A stretch of 64,000 nt of DNA from positions 31,553,786 through 31,617,785 of the forward strand of contig QCXZ01000041.1 in assembly GCA_025024175.1 (NCBI GenBank), given 5' to 3'. Numbering within the stretch: position 1 is the first letter of the stretch; each line of letters starts with the position of its first letter. This document shows, one piece after another, positions 1-9,985 of this stretch. The position numbers and the translations under genes are program-made. The notes beneath the pieces are model-generated. The model was not told where the DNA came from. It did not search any database and worked only from the letters and a program-made list of their open reading frames with translations. This DNA is from Rhyzopertha dominica. Taxonomy: Eukaryota > Arthropoda > Insecta > Coleoptera > Bostrichidae.

Positions 1-1082
1 ATGTACTCACTTTACCTGTACTTTTAATTCTCACCTGCACTCATCAGTTGGACAGCTTAAAAGTAACGGCATAATGCTGAATCTTATTATTTTATGCTCT
101 TATATCGTTCTAGATAGGTCACCTGGTGGTTCAAATGACCCATAGTTTTTTCAGCACGGGCCTGTAGTCTAGTAGTTTAAATCGAAGTTTTGTCCACTTT
201 ATTTACAATATGAGTAGAGTGCTTTGACTAAGTAAAAGCCGACATCAGTATCAAATACGAATAAAAGCGGAAATTTTACACCTAGTTTCGATTTCATCAG
301 ATAAATAGGATATCAAGCAAACTTAATTTCAGACAAAAAGCAGCTTGCATGCCAAAATCACACACAACAAAATAATTTGGTGTGGGACAACTTAAATTAC
401 AAAAATCATTTCTAATGTTTTGTCTACTAATAATTTTGACAATTTAATGCAAAATGTAATAAATTTGAATTGTCCCGAATGGTTATTTGTTGCATTAAGA
501 ATAAGTGATTAGTTAATGAAGAATTTGTTGTAACATCTATATTTTTATACTTTTGAAATTGTTTTTAATTAGAGGTGAGGAACATTTCTTTATTAGTTAG
601 CCACTTACTGTTACAGTGCCATGGAAAACAATTTAAATGTCTTGTATTTCCCAATAAAGCATCAAAATTAAATTATTTGGACATTTTAAAAAGTCATTCT
701 TGATACAGTCTTTTTGATCATTAACAGTATTCCCCCCAAACGTCTGGTTTATGTTGCGTGCAGCTTTTGCAGCATTATTAACAAGTCATACAAAAAAATT
801 ACCCAAATATCAGTTAAATTCATATTGGTACAAAATTAAAAAGCAAATAACAAAAAGGAACACTATTGAGAAAATCTCCTTTGTTGAAATGTGACTCTGG
901 CGATGGACAGTATGACTATAAAAGAGGCTATGCCAAAAACAAAAGCATAACGAAAACAGGAATAGAAATGTTTGCACATAAAAAAATCGGACATTTCATA
1001 TGCATCAACCTAATAGTTGTAAAAGAATTCCAAATTGAAAGAAATGGATCAGCTTTTTTCGAATTTGTGTTTTATTTTTCAG
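1..1082. other. Non-coding stretch upstream of LRR exon (probable intron)
   Basis: AT-rich sequence with no ORF that resembles a known protein. It ends in a pyrimidine-rich tract and AG at 1081-1082, which reads as the 3' splice site of the following exon. It is therefore probably intron. No repeat or RNA gene was recognised. Confidence 0.5.
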
Positions 1083-2007
1083 GTGTCCAGCATCTGTAGT
1101 CGAGCAGTTGCCCTCAACTAATCCAAAACTGGAAGTTATAAATGCTGTTACCATCAGGTGTGAAAGCATGAGCCTGGCACCATTTAGTGCACTGAAGAAT
1201 CTGCAGGAATTGCGCTTAAAGTCGACTGCAGGTCTAACATTGACATCTGATTTGAGCGCATTAAAAGAGTTAACTCAACTAAGGCATCTGTCGCTGACGT
1301 CCATTAAAGACTTGAACAAACAGAATATTGAGGTTATAGCTGACCTAGTAAATCTTGAATCACTGGATCTGGGCGAATGCACCGATTTTCCGAAAACTTT
1401 TGGACCTGATATTCTGACCAAGCTAACGAAGCTAGAAAAATTACGTTTGGAAAAAGGGCAAGGGTCGTGCTTCACTTTTGAAATTTTGGAGGCAGTTAAA
1501 GATATGCCTCACTTGGAACAATTAGAATTGGTTAATTTTGACATAAAGGGTGGATTCGACAAGGCACTGGGTGCCTGCATTAACATTAAAAAGTTGCTTA
1601 TCATTCCAACTTACATTTCACAAAGTGCAACCACGAACCACATGGTCTTGGGTGGCGTTTTGAGACTCAGAAGCACGCTGTCTCACTTTGTTTGGGGTGT
1701 GACATTGGAGCTTCTGCGTGTCACTGAGCTATTTGTTGACCAGTGTGAGGAGCCGGAGAAGAAAGATAAAAGGGATAAGAAGGCCGTCAGCAATGGAGAC
1801 AGTATTCCTGTGTTGAAACCGGTTCCACTGTTGACGGACGGTAAAACGGAAATTCCACCGGCACACGAACCACCACAGGTTGAAATTTTACCACTTCCCA
1901 ATCTACAGAAACTGCTTCTGCAAAGTTTGCCCACCACGAGGGTCAAGATCCTCAAGATACCTTTCCATGCCACTTGGCGGCAGAGCATAACCGACACAGT
2001 GAATTAG
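1083..2007 (+). CDS. Terminal exon of a leucine-rich-repeat protein
   Basis: An open frame runs from a good splice acceptor (pyrimidine tract, AG at 1081-1082) to a TAG at 2005-2007. The first codon is split, so the frame begins G|TGT CCA. No ATG is needed, because the start lies in an upstream exon outside the window. The roughly 300 residues contain about five LRR units of the LxxLxxLxL type in the first half (for example LKNLQELRL, LVNLESLDL, LTKLEKLRL, MPHLEQLEL). A Lys/Glu-rich and Pro-rich linker follows, then a last LRR-like segment (LPNLQKLLL) near the C-terminus. The repeat spacing of about 25 residues resembles intracellular LRR proteins such as FBXL types, but no F-box is visible in this exon. 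The partner and function are unknown. An AATAAA lies about 155 bp after the stop. The long antisense ORFs here are shadows. Confidence 0.8.
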
Positions 2008-2161
2008 AATAGTTTGCTTTTGTGTTTTTAAGGTAGTTACGTAATATTATGTAAGTTCTAGTGTAGCATGTAAGTCTCGAACTTTACAAGTGGATAATTT
2101 TTTTTCTTACAGTTTTATTGATTTTGACTGCAAATACTGTCATCAGCATTTGAAGATATTT

Positions 2162-2167
2162 AATAAA
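2162..2167 (+). terminator. Poly(A) signal AATAAA for the LRR gene
   Basis: A canonical AATAAA lies about 155 bp downstream of the LRR stop codon, at a distance usual for a short insect 3' UTR. In an AT-rich genome this hexamer is common by chance, so only its position supports it. Confidence 0.45.
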
Positions 2168-2500
2168 TTAATAACAATAATGATAAGCTGTCATTATTAA
2201 TTTACAGCTTAAATATCCTATCATGAGGTGCAGTTGTCACATTTTTTTTTCAACAAGTGCTTTTTACCAACAAACCATCTTACTGCGTTTTTCCTTATCG
2301 CTTGTGCGTGCTGTAGCAGATTTGTGTTTTAAACACCTTATGAAATGGACTAAAGCCACCCACTTTGCACCTGTCTGTGTAAGTTGATAAATTTACAACT
2401 GTGAATGCAAATAACGGTCGCAACTTGTTGAATGTTCAAGTTTCAGAAATAGGCGGTATTCGACCTTTTGGTTAAATAAATTATGTAAACTATTTTTTCA

Positions 2501-2540
2501 GTGCCAAGCTTTCGTCTTTTATGTAAGACATCATCAGGGC
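2501..2540 (-). ncRNA. Hammerhead-ribozyme-like motif, probable Penelope terminal remnant
   Basis: On the - strand the order is CTGATGA, a 5-bp stem (GTCTT with AAGAC around a 6-nt loop), then GAAA followed by GCTTGGC. CUGANGA plus stem II plus GAAA is the conserved hammerhead core. The same layout recurs in the terminal repeats of the Penelope-like element at 23746-23783. One unpaired base separates CTGATGA from stem II, and stem III is very short. No RT lies directly beside it, so it may be a stranded terminus. Confidence 0.5.
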
Positions 2541-3575
2541 TTATGCAATAAATTTACAATGGAGCAAGCACATAATTACAATAAAAGTTTTTACGTGAAT
2601 CTTACAGAAAGTGAGATTAAGTTTAAGGAGTTTTATGTTGTGAATAATTTTTGCAATATACCATGTAATTTCTTCTTCCTGTGTTTCAGTAATTCGTATT
2701 AACAAGGAATAGATTAAAATTTTGTTTGATCTTGTGTCAGACGAATTTTGAGGTTCTTCGTCTGTGGACAAAAATTACAGATGTACTCAAAAATCAGACC
2801 AATAAATTATTGTCTGTGTTTTAAAACGACAGCGATCTTTCCGAGAAATTATTATTTTAACCAGTAGATTAATTAATCGTAAAACATTATAATACAGCTT
2901 GTTAAAATTGTACATTTAAATTCAACACAACAGAAAAATGAAATATAGATGGTGTCAATATGTCGGCGTTAAAAATCACAGCAATATTTTCTAGTATTTT
3001 ATATACAGTATAGTACATTATTCAAAATCCCTTCCGATGTTACATAACCTACCCAGGCCATATGTATAAATTTAGAAAGCTCATAATAGTATGAGTAAGT
3101 TACTTTATAAATGTGATCGTCCAGTTCTTTAGTAGGACCCAAAAATTACGTTGTGTTTAAATTAGTTCGATATCAAGCTCTGTAACGGAAAGGTAAACAA
3201 AAACACATAATTCGACGTTACATATATATAGTATATTTTGCACCGAAAAACTGCGGAGTGCTACAATAGACTGGAGAAAAACTACAGGAAAAACTCCAGT
3301 CTTTACATAGTAAATATATGTTATATTTAACTATGAAGAATATGTTTGTATGGTAGCAAATGAGGCTAGACCTGAATTTACATAAATATCGCATATTGCG
3401 TCATAAATCGTTGGAGGAGGCTCCTCGAAAAGGCCAGGTATGTAGCAGGGGCCTGTATGTGCCTGAGAAACAAACAGAATTGTTTAGTTAGTGGTCAGTG
3501 GTAGAACCACATTGACAAATAATAATTGTTGTCGCTGTGAAGAAATTGTATAATTAAGCTGCAAAAAAATTATCA
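2541..3575. other. Intergenic AT-rich sequence
   Basis: No coding similarity was recognised. A short perfect inverted repeat (AGACTGGAG with CTCCAGTCT, about 3268-3302) could form a hairpin. The right end runs into the Penelope relic. Confidence 0.4.
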
Positions 3576-3589
3576 GAACACGTACTAGT

Positions 3590-4580
3590 TAGCTTCGACG
3601 TTGTCTCACCGTTTACCAACATTCCTGTTGACGAAGCCATTGTGATAATATGGAAGAAATACCAGCCAAAGGAGGACATCGTAGAACTCGCCAAACACTG
3701 CCTGAAGAACACCTACTTCAGATACAAGGACCAAAAATACAAACAAGTCGAGGGAGCACCAATGGGGTCACCATTATCGCCGATAATATCGAACTTGTTC
3801 ATGCAAGACTTGGAGCAGAGAGCAAGAAGAATAGCACCCTGGAAACCTAGATTATGGTTACGCTACGTGGACGACGCCTTCTTTATCTGGAGCCATGGAG
3901 AGGAGNAACTTAATAACCAAGAAGAAGGACAAGTTAGGGTATACAGTGTACCAAAAACCTACACACGAACCGGTACCTGAACGCTCAGTCGCATCATCAC
4001 CCAGCCCAACTGCAGGCAGTAATCAAGACTCTAGTCACCAGATCAGAACGCTTAACAGATACAGAAAGCACACCCACAGAAATGAAGAGGACCAAAACAA
4101 CGCTATAGCAGAACTGATTCACCAGAGATGACATCAAAAAGCGCGACGACCACGTCGACAGAGGACCCAGCAGAAGAGAAAACCAAACCTGTAGCCAAAG
4201 CTCACCTACTATATATCAAAGGAACTACAGAGAGAGTCAGCAGAGTCCTGAAGAAGCACAACATTGAGACCACGTTCACCACATCGAGGAAGATAAGCCA
4301 GATGCTTCCGAATGCGAAGGCGAAGNNCGATCTAGAAGCACAAGGAGTCTATGAAATCCCATGTAAAGACTGTGAAGGCAGCTACGTAGGACAAACCAAC
4401 AGGAGAATCAACGTATGACGCAAAGAACACCAATATGCTGCCAGGAAAATGGAAACATCGTCATCTTTAGCAGAACACGTGAGAAGTACTTCGCATCAGA
4501 TAGACTTCGATAACACCAAAGTTATAGTGAGCATCGAACACAAAACCAAACGTATCATATTTCATATTCATTGCTTGATC
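3590..4580 (+). mobile_element. Penelope-like retroelement relic (RT and GIY-YIG)
   Basis: Broken frames carry, in order, FDVVSPFTNIP (3593 onward), then GAPMGSPLSPIISNLF and the RT catalytic box RYVDDAFF (3642-3900). A linker follows, then a GIY-YIG endonuclease start (GVYEIPCKDC, SYVGQTNRR, 4340-4410), and then its distal part with LAEHVRSTSH and FDNTKV (4449-4550). This is the RT plus GIY-YIG architecture specific to Penelope-like elements. Frameshifts occur near 3900 and 4130, a stop at about 4415, and ambiguous bases at 3906 and 4326-4327. The N-terminal part and terminal repeats are missing, so it is dead. It abuts a (TAG)n tract and then copia sequence. Confidence 0.85.
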
Positions 4581-4623
4581 ATAATTTACTGGTTCCACGA
4601 CAGAACACTACCCTACTGCTCCA

Positions 4624-4658
4624 TAGTAGGTAGTAGTAGTAGTAGTAGTAGTAGTAGT
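4624..4658. repeat. (TAG)n microsatellite
   Basis: About eleven TAG units in a row separate the Penelope relic from the copia relic. Antisense it reads as a run of Tyr codons that extends the copia frame artificially. Confidence 0.9.
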
Positions 4659-5319
4659 CATAGTCAGGATGAGTGTTGCGTTTAAGACTTATTCTATCTC
4701 TCAGTTCTCTTCCTCCATCGATGACATCTTCTCTATTTTCTTCATTATTCGCTTCATTGTCTTCTTCATTTTCATCCATATTTTCATGGTTCCTTTTGGC
4801 TTCATTTTGTTCTGGATGAATGTCCTTTTCATAATTACAAAAGTTCATAAGAACCGTTGAAGTATTTTCGTCTTTATCAGTTGAAAATGGTTTGTTTTCA
4901 TTGAAATTGACACTACAGCTCTATTCTTGTTTTTGTCAATTTCCACAACCTGTAGTTTCCTGATTCCCTGCCAAAACCGATGAATATTAATTTTTTGCTT
5001 TTTGAGTCCTATTTCTTGCGAAACGGGTGGAATTGACATATATGCAGTACATTTATACACTCTGATATGTTTCACTTCTGGTTTTCCCTTAAACCATTCT
5101 TCAAAGGCGCGAATCCCTTTTCCTCTTGCAGTCCTGTACAATATATACACGGCAGTATTGACCACTTCTGACCATAATTCGGTTGGTACGTTCTTGTCAA
5201 ATAACATAGATCTAGATGATTCAACAATAATCCTCACGTCTCTTTCTGATCTGCCATTCTGTTGTGGTGTGTATGGAGCAGAACATTAATGCTTAATTTT
5301 CAGGTGATATTCGACAAAC
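4659..5319 (-). mobile_element. Copia (Ty1/copia) relic: integrase C-terminal half
   Basis: The - strand reads APYTPQQNGRSER, then VESSRSMLFDKNVPTELW, AVYILYRT, EWFKGKPEVKHIRV. These are the end of the integrase core and the GKxP-like module of copia polyproteins. It continues into the acidic linker with an LRDRISLK motif at about 4690. A stop interrupts the frame at about 5287. No RT follows, because the element is cut at the (TAG)n tract. Its upstream half lies at 6786-7785, beyond a mariner-like insertion. Confidence 0.8.
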
Positions 5320-5387
5320 CTAACCCGTGGAGACCAGGACATTTTCAACGACCGCGGTTGTACAATCCCTTCTTTTTTCAAACAAAA

Positions 5388-5451
5388 TGTTTCACGAATG
5401 ATAATGACCCTGATGAAATTAAAAAAGTAACCCAAAATACATTCTCATAGC
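5388..5451. repeat. Inverted repeat of the mariner-like element (left)
   Basis: This stretch matches the reverse complement of 6714-6777 at roughly 85 percent by eye, starting AATGTTTCAYGAATGATAAT. It lies just outside the transposase frame, as a terminal inverted repeat would. Confidence 0.7.
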
Positions 5452-5550
5452 CAATGTGGTTATGTTATATGATATTATTTTAAAAACAAATTGGGAATCC
5501 ATGACGGCTATGCGCTATGGTTCCTGTCACTGTATTTATTATAAGTCAAA

Positions 5551-6557
5551 ATGTATCCAAATGATGAAAAAACAGATATGATTTTGATTTATGGTGAATG
5601 CAAGAAAAATGCTTCCGCTGCTGCCCAAATAGAAGAGCTCCTGCCGATACAATTTTCAGAGACTTGAATTAAGGACAAACTGGCCACCACTAAAAAAGTC
5701 AAGAGAAGGAACAGCAACAGGCCCTGACAATGAAATTAGAGTATTGGAAATTATTGACGAAAATCCTCTTTTTAGTCAAAGGGTAATCTCAAGAGCAACT
5801 GGTATTAGTCTGTGTTCAGTACACCGAATAATTAAAGGCAATCAATTTCATCCGTATCACTTGCAATTGGTTCAGGCCCTAAAGGAGACAGATTATCCTA
5901 AAATACTTGCTTTTTGTAACTTTTTTCGGGAACACCACAATTTGAATGTGCTTCTCAGATGAAGCAAGATTTTCTAATAATGGTGGAGTTAACAAACATA
6001 ACATGCATGATTATGCACAAGAAAATCCACGTTGGATTCGAGAAGGACATTTTCAAACTAACTACTCGACGAATGTCTGGTGCCGAATATTGGGGAATCA
6101 AACTGTTGGGCCTTATTTTTTTCGCGATAGTTTAAACGGCAATACTTATCTAAATTTTTTAAGAAACATTTTACCGGTACTTCTCCAAAATGTAAATTTA
6201 CAAGTAAGACAAGATCTATGGTTCCAACAAAATGGGGCACATGCGCATTATCATTGAATCGTGTGAAATCATCTTGATTTGGTTTTGCCTAACCGATGGA
6301 TAGGAAGAGGTTCAATTAATCCTTGGCCACCGAGAAGCCCGGACCTTACTCCTTTGGATTTTTTTCTGTGGGAAATGGTAAAAGAGTAAGTATACCAAAC
6401 ACCAATTAAAAGTGTAGAACATTTAGAAAATAAAATACGTGATGCATGTAGATCCATCACTCCAGAAATGTTAATGCATGTTAAAAGATCGTTTTGGGCA
6501 CGAATTCAAGCTTGTGAAAACAGCGGAGGGTGACATTTTGAGCATTTATTACATTAA
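5551..6557 (+). pseudogene. Tc1/mariner-like transposase, frameshifted
   Basis: The frame starts at ATG 5551 (MYPNDEKTDMILIYGEC) with the N-terminal helix-turn-helix typical of insect mariner-like transposases. VHRIIKGNQFHPYHLQ follows at about 5815. The catalytic core shows CFSDEARF (first Asp), WFQQNGAHAH in place of the usual QDGAxxH, and IGRGSINPWPPRSPDLTPLDFF with the third acidic residue. It ends with the family tail GG-x-HFEHLL. Damage includes a stop at about 5665, a frameshift at about 5943, a stop at 6255, another at 6388 and an in-frame TGA at 6531-6533. It would cut and paste its own element by TA-targeted transposition, but this copy cannot. Confidence 0.8.
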
Positions 6558-6713
6558 TGTTATTGAATAAACATTTTTCAAAAACAAAATTTGTTTTACA
6601 ATACCGAATTTACTTAAAGCAAATGATTGAAGTTTATGTCAAAATTTACGAATTTATACAGCTCGCTACGTTTTATATTTTTTAAGATGATGAACATTTG
6701 TCAATATTACCTC

Positions 6714-6777
6714 TGCAAATGTATTTTGGGTTGACTTTTTAATTTCGTCAGCGTCATTATCATTCATGAAACATTCT
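6714..6777. repeat. Inverted repeat of the mariner-like element (right)
   Basis: Reverse-complement partner of 5388-5451. It lies downstream of the transposase pseudogene and directly abuts the resumed copia integrase sequence. Confidence 0.7.
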
Positions 6778-6785
6778 GAATATTC

Positions 6786-7785
6786 ATTAAAATCTCGGTT
6801 TATGTACTCTCTGTTGTGGCTCCGAATTATTTTTATTCTGTTTCCCGTCTGATTCTCAACTAGAGCCTTATATTCTTTAAATACTTCAGATTTGTGCTTC
6901 ATGAAGTAAACAGTTCTGCATTTAGTTGCATCGTCTTTAAACACAATAAAATAACGTGATCTATGAGATGAACCTATATTCATTGGTCCACATATATCGG
7001 AATGTATCATTTTGCGAGGATTAGGTATCTGTTCTAATTCTTGATAAAACGTGATCCGGTTTACGATACTGCTTACCGAATTGACACGCTTCTCAAAACG
7101 CATCTTTGTTATCATCTATCTGAAGCCAATTTACGACATCACTTTTACTAGCTTATTGTTCTAAAATGTATGTGACCAATGCGATTATGCCAATCATTAG
7201 TTACAACATTCTTTTTCAATTCAGAATTGTTCATTCTAAACTGCATTATCAACAAACTACTTTTGCGAATACCAACAAGAGATACATTTGATTCACGAAA
7301 TTCATGGGGATTTTTGAAAGCATGATGGGTGAATTTTTATCAATCACAGCTCCCACTGAAAANAAGCTTNTGTGNAATTCTGGAATGTACCATGCATTTT
7401 TCATTTGTGTCATGCCACCTTCCATTTANCAGTGCTTGAAATTTTACNCTTCATTTTCCAGNAGCAGCGAGTAATTTATTATTAGCAATTTTAACGCAAA
7501 CAGGTTCATTTAGCGTTTCTAATTTTGTAAACTACTGCCGTTGGNTTGTCATATGAATATTTGCCCCCTGAATCACAAATCTATTCTGATTTGTTTTCAG
7601 CTCAACTCGCACTATACATAGATGAAATATCGCAAATCTACGCATTTTCAGTTTTGCTTGAATTTCCACCACCCTTCGATGTTTTCTTTAACCGTTTTCT
7701 ACGTTCATGCCCCCAATGCCCTTTCATTTGACAGTAATTACATTTTGTATTTCTCTTTAACTCTACAATATTGTTTACTTTAGAT
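6786..7785 (-). mobile_element. Copia relic: gag zinc knuckle, protease edge and integrase N-half
   Basis: Read on the - strand from 7785: a zinc knuckle CNYCQMKGHWGHE (about 7700-7760) whose last Cys is replaced by Arg; the segment MKNAWYIPE and SVGAVIDK upstream of integrase (about 7330-7420); then the integrase core from HSDICGPM through FVFKDDATK-like residues to NREYINRDFNEY (7115-6786). Several ambiguous N bases and stops occur. The frame stops at the mariner-like insertion and continues at 5319. The upstream gag lies beyond the errantivirus at 21777 and above. Confidence 0.75.
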
Positions 7786-7789
7786 TGCG

Positions 7790-8074
7790 AATTATATTTA
7801 CCGAAACGGAACTTGAGTTTTTATTCGTAAAAACATTTATTTGAGCAAACTAACGAATGAAGTTACAGCTTAACACCAAGTGTCTAAGTTAAGTGAAGTC
7901 ATTCTATTTACAGTCAGTGTGTATACTATTTTATAACAATGGATTTTCCAATAAACTACTTAATCTAATTAGTCACTTCGGCACTATCCTGCGTTATAAT
8001 AGTAAACAAGTTAATGCTTAGTGTAGAGAAGTAATATGTATAACAAACAAGTCTTTATTACGTTGCACGTAACT
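7790..8074 (-). repeat. 3' LTR of the errantivirus
   Basis: On the - strand it begins AGTTACGTGC and ends GGTAAATATAATT. It matches 21533-21772 closely, with a few small indels and about 45 bp not present in the other LTR. AGTTA at the ends is typical of gypsy-type LTRs. TGCG flanks it at 7786-7789. Confidence 0.8.
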
Positions 8075-9663
8075 TCTGCATAAATCGGAAAACAATACGG
8101 AAGGTTTGGTTTCCGAAGCTGGAGACTTCGTTGATGATTTCTTGCGACGTTGTGGTCTGTGACGGTTAGAGCTTCTTTGTTGTTAACAACACTTTGGAAT
8201 GAGCGTTCTTCGATCATATTTTCTGCGGGCTCGTGCAAAGCGGACCGGTGGCATAATTTCTTCTACTGGTTGTAACTGTAAAACTACCTGGAACCACAAA
8301 ACTAAGAGATTTCATGCAGTATCTTCTTGCGTCAATCCGTGCTCACTTCTCCCACTAGTTCAGGATAAGGAACTAAAAAAGGGCAAGGGGGAGGGCGCAT
8401 ATGTGAAACCACGAAACAACTACAAAATAAAGATCCAACAGACGTCTTCGCCATATGTAGTAGAGGCCGGTTGCTGACGCACTGATGATAAACCTGGCCA
8501 GTGCTAGTGATACGGACACATGAGTCATGGTACTGATTGATTGGGGAAAGTCTTAGACTTGTAGACTTTAGGCTTGATTTTGAAGAGCGGTAGTGGAGTC
8601 CAAATTTATATGCTTCAGGTGAAGCAGTTTGTTTAGCCGATTTTTGGGCTTCTGCGATTTCTTTCTACGATTTTCGACAATTTGAAGGGTTCACCATATG
8701 GGCCATTTCTTCATGACTGGTGTAAGGAGATGCCCCATTAGTTATTGATTCTGAAGCTGGAATCATCAATACATATTGCATGCTGATTTGTTCACTTGGT
8801 GGGTACTTCATGTGAATTGGAGTAGTCTGACAGTGGTCATCTGCAGCTTTCCGGATTAAATTGATTACACATAGTCATCTTCTATTGGTTCGATTCGATT
8901 GGGACACATGTAGATGTCTTCAACGACTGGACATTCTATCTCTTGATATTGATGTTTTTCAGTACCGAGTATAAGGTATGGTAGTTCAGGGACTCTTATG
9001 AGATTGTTTTTTGGAACAGGATATAGCTGAAAGTATTCGTATTTTTCAGCACTTAAAGATAGGAAGATGTACTGCAAATATTATTTTGAAATTTTGAAAG
9101 GAAACTTGTAAACTAGCAATCTGATAATATGAAAGGTCATTTTTAAATTTAGGTATTTTGTCTTTATCATAAGTTTTGATAAGCTCATATTTTTAAGTTC
9201 AACAAGGGCAAACATTATTGCATTTTCAATATTATCAGCAAAACGTATTACATTTTTACAGTTTAAAATGATTTGATCTAACACATTTTGAGCACACATA
9301 AATGATGGAACTTAGTCACTTAATGTTTTGGTATTTTTCTGTAAATATTCTAAGCGTAATTCAATATGTTTTTGATTATAATAAAGAGTTGTGATTGTTT
9401 TATTATAATGAATCCAGTAAAGCCTTCGTTAGTGAAACCTGTAACTTGTTCTGTCGGATTTTTTTGGAATTTTGATTATCTTGAAGTATTTTCAAGGCTT
9501 CGTCATACTTTGTAGCGTCGTCGGCATCAAATAACCATTTTGATGCTTTTCCTATTATATTAAGAAGTCCACGGTTTGTACGTAAGTGAAGAAAAATTAT
9601 TTAGTTTTACTTTGGTTATATCAATTAAATGGTTAGTATGAGTAAGCAGACTTATTAGCATAA
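8075..9663 (-). pseudogene. Errantivirus env, C-terminal part (fusion-protein type)
   Basis: Fragmentary - strand frames from 9663 down resemble insect errantivirus/baculovirus F-type envelope proteins. There is a segment before a furin-like site near 9580, a hydrophobic start after it (GLLNIIGKASKWLF), a heptad-rich region (9299-9081, NCKNVIRFADNIENAI), and a Cys-containing ectodomain stretch (9077-8865, with YPVPKNNLIRVPELPYL). The end toward 8100 is poorly matched and contains stops. In active relatives this membrane glycoprotein mediates fusion. Here it is broken by frameshifts and by the insertion that separates it from its N-terminus at 14707-14373. Confidence 0.65.
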
Positions 9664-9682
9664 ATATATATATATATATATA
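9664..9682. repeat. (TA)n microsatellite
   Basis: Short run of alternating AT at the point where env homology breaks. Confidence 0.85.
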
Positions 9683-9742
9683 AATGAGCATATGTGATAT
9701 TTTCTTGGGATTTGCAGGCATAAGATGAAATGAAAAAGTACT

Positions 9743-9813
9743 GGCCTTGACCGAGATTTGAACTCGGGTCTTTTGAATATTAGTCAAACGCTCTATCACT
9801 GAGCTATCAGGGC
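9743..9813 (-). tRNA. tRNA-like sequence, anticodon AAT (Ile), possibly a SINE head or tRNA pseudogene
   Basis: On the - strand a cloverleaf can be drawn: acceptor GCCCTGA with TCAAGGC (one mismatch), D stem GCTC/GAGC, anticodon stem TTTGA/TCAAA with loop CTAATAT (anticodon AAT), variable loop AGAC, T stem CCGAG/CTCGG perfect with loop TTCAAAT. The D loop has GA where functional tRNAs have GG, and the whole differs from ordinary tRNA-Ile. A transposon-linked tRNA-derived sequence is at least as likely as a working gene. No poly-T terminator was noted directly downstream. Confidence 0.5.
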
Positions 9814-9889
9814 CCTATTCAAAATCGAGGTCAAGGCGGCATATATACATCACAGTTAACATGTAACGCTGCTGAACGCCATCCGACGC

Positions 9890-9892
<3 letters not shown>

Positions 9893-9955
<63 letters not shown>
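9893..9955. repeat. (TA)n microsatellite
   Basis: About 30 uninterrupted TA units, directly followed by a sequence resembling the end of a Penelope-like element. Further short TA runs lie at about 10097-10118. Confidence 0.95.
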
Positions 9956-9959
<4 letters not shown>

Positions 9960-9960
9960 T

Positions 9961-9985
9961 CTTCTTCAGGGCTTCTATAACATTT
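9961..9985 (-). repeat. Penelope-type terminal fragment
   Basis: On the - strand it reads GCCCTGAAGAAG, the same start as the hammerhead-like terminal motif in the element at 23687-25672. The downstream half is replaced by (TA)n, so the motif is incomplete. Confidence 0.4.

Larger units (their letters stand above)
5320..6785 (+). mobile_element. Tc1/mariner-like DNA transposon inserted in copia integrase
   Basis: Copia integrase homology stops at about 6786 (after NRDFNEY) and resumes at about 5320 (RFVEYHLK). The 1.4-1.5 kb between them encodes a Tc1/mariner-type transposase on the opposite strand. The insert carries near-terminal inverted repeats of about 64 bp at 5388-5451 and 6714-6777. 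Size and position fit a single transposition into the copia copy. The exact ends and a TA duplication could not be fixed. Confidence 0.75.

Noticed and set aside
1275..1997. Two long antisense ORFs in the LRR exon
   Set aside because: They are shadows of the LRR frame, and their sequence has no recognisable similarity.
4579..4860. ORFs on both strands around the (TAG)n tract
   Set aside because: The Tyr and Ser runs come from the microsatellite. Only the copia linker on the - strand is meaningful.
9721..9820. A functional tRNA-Ile gene
   Set aside because: Loss of the D-loop GG and the transposon context make a pseudogene or SINE head at least as likely, so only a tRNA-like call is made.
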